Assembly (NCBI GenBank): GCA_019104905.1
Contig: JAHRXB010000043.1
Coordinates: 1-8,068, forward strand
Direction of reading: 5' to 3'
Length of the DNA stretch: 8,068 bases
Source: Bdellovibrio sp.
GTDB taxonomy: Bacteria; Bdellovibrionota; Bdellovibrionia; Bdellovibrionales; Bdellovibrionaceae
The position numbers and the translations under genes are program-made. The notes beneath the pieces are model-generated. The model was not told the origin of the DNA. It was given only the letters and a program-made list of their open reading frames with translations, and searched no databases. Positions within the stretch are counted from its first letter, which is position 1. Each line of letters begins with the position of its first letter. Below are positions 5,247 to 8,068 of this stretch, in pieces.

Positions 5247-6713
5247 ATGTTCGGATCAAAAATGAGTCTTAAAGTGAAACTTTTGTTTCTGTGTCTTTTT
5301 ATGTCTCTTGTTCCGATTGTCGTGGGAGGATTTTCCTTTTTTGGCATGAGGGACTTGGCTGCCAGCTATGAAAAAGTATCCGAAGGTGTTTTGCCCAACA
5401 TACAAACGGCAGACCAGATGTATCTGAACTTCCGAGGAGTGCGCATCAGCTTGCGCAGTTTAGGACTTCCGGGATTGAGTAAAGAACAAGGGGATGCGTT
5501 TGTAAAAGATGTTGAAGCCAACATCGCAGAATATGAGCAGCACAATAAGATCTATAAAAGTGGTCAATTTATTCCAGGGGAAAAAGAACTTCATGACAAG
5601 GTCGATGCGACTTGGAGTTCCTTTAAGTCCATAGGAGAAACGGTTCTTAAGTATTATCGCTCGGGAACTCCTGAAGATCATGAAAAAATGATGAAGATCT
5701 TTTTCTATGATTGTATGGAGGCGGCGAGAAACTATGATGAGGCCATGACGAAATTGGTGGCTTTTCAAAGAAGCAACGGGGCTCAATTTGTTAAAGAAGC
5801 TCAAACTACAAATAGCCAGACCAACAGTGCGATGCTGGTTGTAATTAGTGTTGGACTTCTTGGTGGATTGGCTTTCGGTGTCTTTTTTGCCATCTCTTTG
5901 TCAAAGGCCATCAGTGCGGTCGCCAAGGAATTAGCGGGGGGTGCAAATCACGTGACTCAAGTTGCAGAGCAGATTTCGACGTCGTCTTTTTCATTATCTC
6001 AAGCGGCCTCCCAACAGGCCGCTTCCTTGGAGGAAACGGTGGCAACAATGGAAGAGTTGACCTCCATGGTGAAGGTCAATTCCGAGAATGCGAAGCAGGC
6101 CGCAGCACTGGCTTCTTCAACGCGGGAAGTGGCTCTGAAAGGTGAAAAGGAAATTAGCACTCTGATTGAATCAATTCAGAGTATTTCGTCAGATTCTAAA
6201 AAAATTGCTGAAATCACTTCAGTCATTGATGACATCGCTTTCCAAACGAATCTTTTGGCTCTCAACGCGGCAGTGGAAGCCGCTCGGGCCGGAGAACAAG
6301 GTAAAGGTTTTGCGGTCGTGGCTGAAGCGGTCCGTAACTTGGCACAACGAAGTGCCGAGTCGGCGAAAAATATTGCGACTTTAATTAGTGGAAGTGTTGA
6401 GAAGATCGAACGAGGCAACGCTCAAGCCCGCCAGGGAGGTGTTGTTCTTGCAGAGATTGTTTCTGCCGTGAAAAAGGTTTCGGATTTAAACGGTGAAATT
6501 GCGACAGCCAGCGAAGAGCAGTCCCATGGAATTGCGCAAATTGGCCAAGCGATGAATCAACTAGATCAAGTGACTCAACAAAATGCCGCATCCTCTGAGG
6601 AGGCTGCGACTGCCGCCAAAGAGCTTTCGGCTCAGTCCGAAACCCTTTTGGGCAGCGTGGGAACTCTGAACTGTATTGTTGCCGGGGAAGATGCTCAGCG
6701 CATGGCTGCTTAA
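5247..6713 (+). CDS. Methyl-accepting chemotaxis protein (transmembrane chemoreceptor)
   Basis: The product is 488 aa from the ATG at 5247, which has AGGAG at 5235-5239, 7 bases away. An in-frame ATG at 5166 lies inside the regulator gene and would add a polar extension before TM1, so I reject it. TM1 is at about 12-33, a periplasmic sensor of about 160 residues (34-194, helical, probably a four-helix bundle) follows, and TM2 is at about 195-218. The cytoplasmic part begins almost directly with the coiled-coil signalling domain; I see no clear HAMP domain. The hairpin tip is conserved (329-369: D-I-A-F-Q-T-N-L-L-A-L-N, A-A-V-E-A-A-R-A-G-E, then V-R-N-L-A-Q-R-S). Q-A-A-S-L-E-E-T and S-S-E-E-A-A regions are likely methylation sites. 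The C-terminus lacks the N-W-E-T-F tether for CheR/CheB. It would signal to CheA/CheW encoded elsewhere. The gene follows the MerR stop by 13 bases. Confidence 0.95.
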   Translation: MFGSKMSLKVKLLFLCLFMSLVPIVVGGFSFFGMRDLAASYEKVSEGVLPNIQTADQMYLNFRGVRISLRSLGLPGLSKEQGDAFVKDVEANIAEYEQHNKIYKSGQFIPGEKELHDKVDATWSSFKSIGETVLKYYRSGTPEDHEKMMKIFFYDCMEAARNYDEAMTKLVAFQRSNGAQFVKEAQTTNSQTNSAMLVVISVGLLGGLAFGVFFAISLSKAISAVAKELAGGANHVTQVAEQISTSSFSLSQAASQQAASLEETVATMEELTSMVKVNSENAKQAAALASSTREVALKGEKEISTLIESIQSISSDSKKIAEITSVIDDIAFQTNLLALNAAVEAARAGEQGKGFAVVAEAVRNLAQRSAESAKNIATLISGSVEKIERGNAQARQGGVVLAEIVSAVKKVSDLNGEIATASEEQSHGIAQIGQAMNQLDQVTQQNAASSEEAATAAKELSAQSETLLGSVGTLNCIVAGEDAQRMAA

Positions 6714-6731
6714 ACGTTGACTTGTCTTAGA

Positions 6732-6763
6732 TTCGCCAAGGCGGCGCAGGGTCCCTTGGCGAA
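6732..6763. terminator. 10-bp hairpin between convergent genes
   Basis: TTCGCCAAGG (6732-6741) pairs perfectly with CCTTGGCGAA (6754-6763) across a 12-base loop. It lies 18 bases after the chemoreceptor stop and 9 bases before the end of the - strand protease gene. Neither side has a T tract, so it is either a weak bidirectional terminator, a Rho-assisted one, or an RNA-stabilising 3' stem. Confidence 0.6.
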
Positions 6764-6772
6764 GTTCACTGA

Positions 6773-8068
6773 CTACTTGTCGATCCACTCCAGCCGATCA
6801 ATGAGAAAGCCCCATTTCTCAAGAGACAGATCGGCCTTCATTTGAATAATAATCTTATCGCCCATGACGGACTCCGAAGTGTAATCTTCGGAGTTAAAGG
6901 AAATTTCTTCGACGATCGTGCCATCAGATTTTTGAATTTGAATTTTGTCGAACCCTTCTTCAAGATCGATTTTTGAAAAATGCACTCGCACGTAGGCCGC
7001 CCCCGGTCGATTCAGTTCCCATTTTGACTTGTCGGCACTTAAATAGGGATGCGAGCTTTCGACCTTGGCGTTTTGCTTTTTCCAGTTTGTTTGATCTGGT
7101 TCGGCTTCTGGAGAGCGAATATTCAGATAGGAATTCCAAGCATTCAAACGGCCGTGGGAAAGAATTTTTCTTTTTAAACTATAGCTAGGGTCCGCTCCTT
7201 TTAAGAGACGATTTTTAATTTGCAGATAGCTTTCTTCTGGAAAGATCGACCACAACAAAGCCGCAACCCCTGCTACGTGAGGGGCTGCCATGGAAGTTCC
7301 ACTGTAGGCGTCATAATTGTTGTTTAAAACCGTACTATAGACGCCGACGCCGGGGGCCGCGATATGCACAGTTTTAGCGCCGTAGTGAGAAAAGTTGGCC
7401 AGTTGGTCTTGGTTGTCTGTTGCAGCGACAGAAATAATATTTTTCAGATCATAGTTGGCCGGATAAAAAGGAATCTGATCATTGTCCATGGAATCATTGC
7501 CAGCGGCTGCCACAAAAAGAATACCACTTTTTTCTAAATCGGAAATGGCCTCATTGAGGATCTGAGAGTAGGGATCACCACCCCAACTGGCGTTGACCAC
7601 CTGGGCCCCCATGAGCTGAGCATAGTAAAGAGCTTCGACGATATCGGCCAGCTCCCCATGGCCTCTTTCGTCAAAGGCCCGAATCGACATAATAGAAATC
7701 TGCCAGTTGATGCCAGCAATTCCTTGTCCATCATTTCCGCGAGCGCCAATGATTCCAGCACAGTGAGTCCCGTGTCCTAATTCGTCTTTAGGATCGGCAT
7801 CCTTCTTTACGAAATCCCAACCATAATAATCGTCGACGAAGCCGTTATGATCGTCATCTAAACCATTGTTGGGAATTTCATTTTTATTGATCCAGATGTT
7901 CTCTTTAAGATCGGCGTGGGTATAATCGACGCCGGAATCAATCACCGCTACTTTGATGGTGGATTTTCCAGTGAAGCCTTTTTCCCAAAGAGGCAGGACA
8001 TGAATGTCGGCGTCTTCTTTGCCAACATCCCCCAAGGGACTGGCTTGGCCCTGATTGTTTAAGTTCCA
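6773..8068 (-). CDS. Subtilisin-like (S8) serine protease with CUB-like C-terminal domain, N-terminus beyond window
   Basis: The frame is open to the right edge, so signal peptide, propeptide and start lie outside; 431 residues are visible. The first residues (W-N-L-N-N-Q-G-Q) match the start of many mature subtilases. The catalytic set is complete, numbering from the edge: D44 in V-I-D-S-G (7937-7939), H99 in G-H-G-T-H (7772-7774), oxyanion N191 in A-A-G-N-D (7496-7498), and S259 in G-T-S-M-A-A-P (7292-7294). Between Asp and His lies a probable calcium loop, D-D-D-H-N-G-F-V-D-D (71-80). From about 330 to 431 is a beta-rich tail with V-R-V-H-F-S, Y-x-S-E-S-V-x-G-D and W-G-F-L-I-D, resembling the CUB-like domain found after bacterial subtilase domains. 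It is probably secreted and degrades proteins outside the cytoplasm. The internal TTG at 8035 is not the true start. Confidence 0.95.
   Translation of the reverse strand, partial: WNLNNQGQASPLGDVGKEDADIHVLPLWEKGFTGKSTIKVAVIDSGVDYTHADLKENIWINKNEIPNNGLDDDHNGFVDDYYGWDFVKKDADPKDELGHGTHCAGIIGARGNDGQGIAGINWQISIMSIRAFDERGHGELADIVEALYYAQLMGAQVVNASWGGDPYSQILNEAISDLEKSGILFVAAAGNDSMDNDQIPFYPANYDLKNIISVAATDNQDQLANFSHYGAKTVHIAAPGVGVYSTVLNNNYDAYSGTSMAAPHVAGVAALLWSIFPEESYLQIKNRLLKGADPSYSLKRKILSHGRLNAWNSYLNIRSPEAEPDQTNWKKQNAKVESSHPYLSADKSKWELNRPGAAYVRVHFSKIDLEEGFDKIQIQKSDGTIVEEISFNSEDYTSESVMGDKIIIQMKADLSLEKWGFLIDRLEWIDK

Noticed and set aside
5460..5804. 114-codon open frame on the - strand within the chemoreceptor sensor region
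   Set aside because: It is antisense to a well-supported gene, with no ribosome site or recognisable protein features.

Overview
The window looks like ordinary chromosomal DNA from a Gram-negative bacterium. It carries an RND-type inner-membrane pump, a periplasmic protein with a Sec signal peptide, and a chemoreceptor with a conserved signalling tip. The mix of genes, the HAMP-poor chemoreceptor and the subtilase with a CUB-like tail resemble Bdellovibrio and relatives. That placement is inferred from general resemblance, not from a marker gene. I saw no insertion sequence, phage gene, CRISPR array, rRNA or tRNA.

Layout from left to right. (1) The 3' part of an RND efflux permease on the + strand, open at the left edge, overlaps by 4 bases a 61-aa DUF2892 membrane protein; a hairpin terminator follows. 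(2) On the - strand is a 212-aa secreted protein of unknown function. (3) On the + strand, divergent from it, is a 394-aa major facilitator transporter, followed by a hairpin. (4) On the - strand is a 169-aa DUF2231 membrane protein. (5) On the + strand, divergent from that, is a two-gene unit: a MerR-family regulator with a cobalamin-binding module of the CarH/LitR type, then a methyl-accepting chemotaxis protein 13 bases downstream. A hairpin follows. (6) On the - strand is a subtilisin-like serine protease with a CUB-like C-terminal domain, open at the right edge.

Transcription units alternate strictly in direction. Each of the three convergent junctions carries a perfect hairpin stem of 8 to 11 bp, and both divergent intergenic regions carry inverted repeats that could be operators.

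The most interesting part is 4066-6713. The regulator keeps the tryptophan-(9 residues)-Glu-His motif and the E-x-H-x-x-G, S-x-L and G-G cobalamin motifs of light-sensing CarH proteins. Its likely promoter is entangled with a 10-bp perfect inverted repeat, and it appears to be co-transcribed with a chemoreceptor. This suggests that light or adenosylcobalamin level sets the amount of one chemoreceptor, with the divergent DUF2231 gene perhaps under the same control. This link is inferred from gene order and motifs only.
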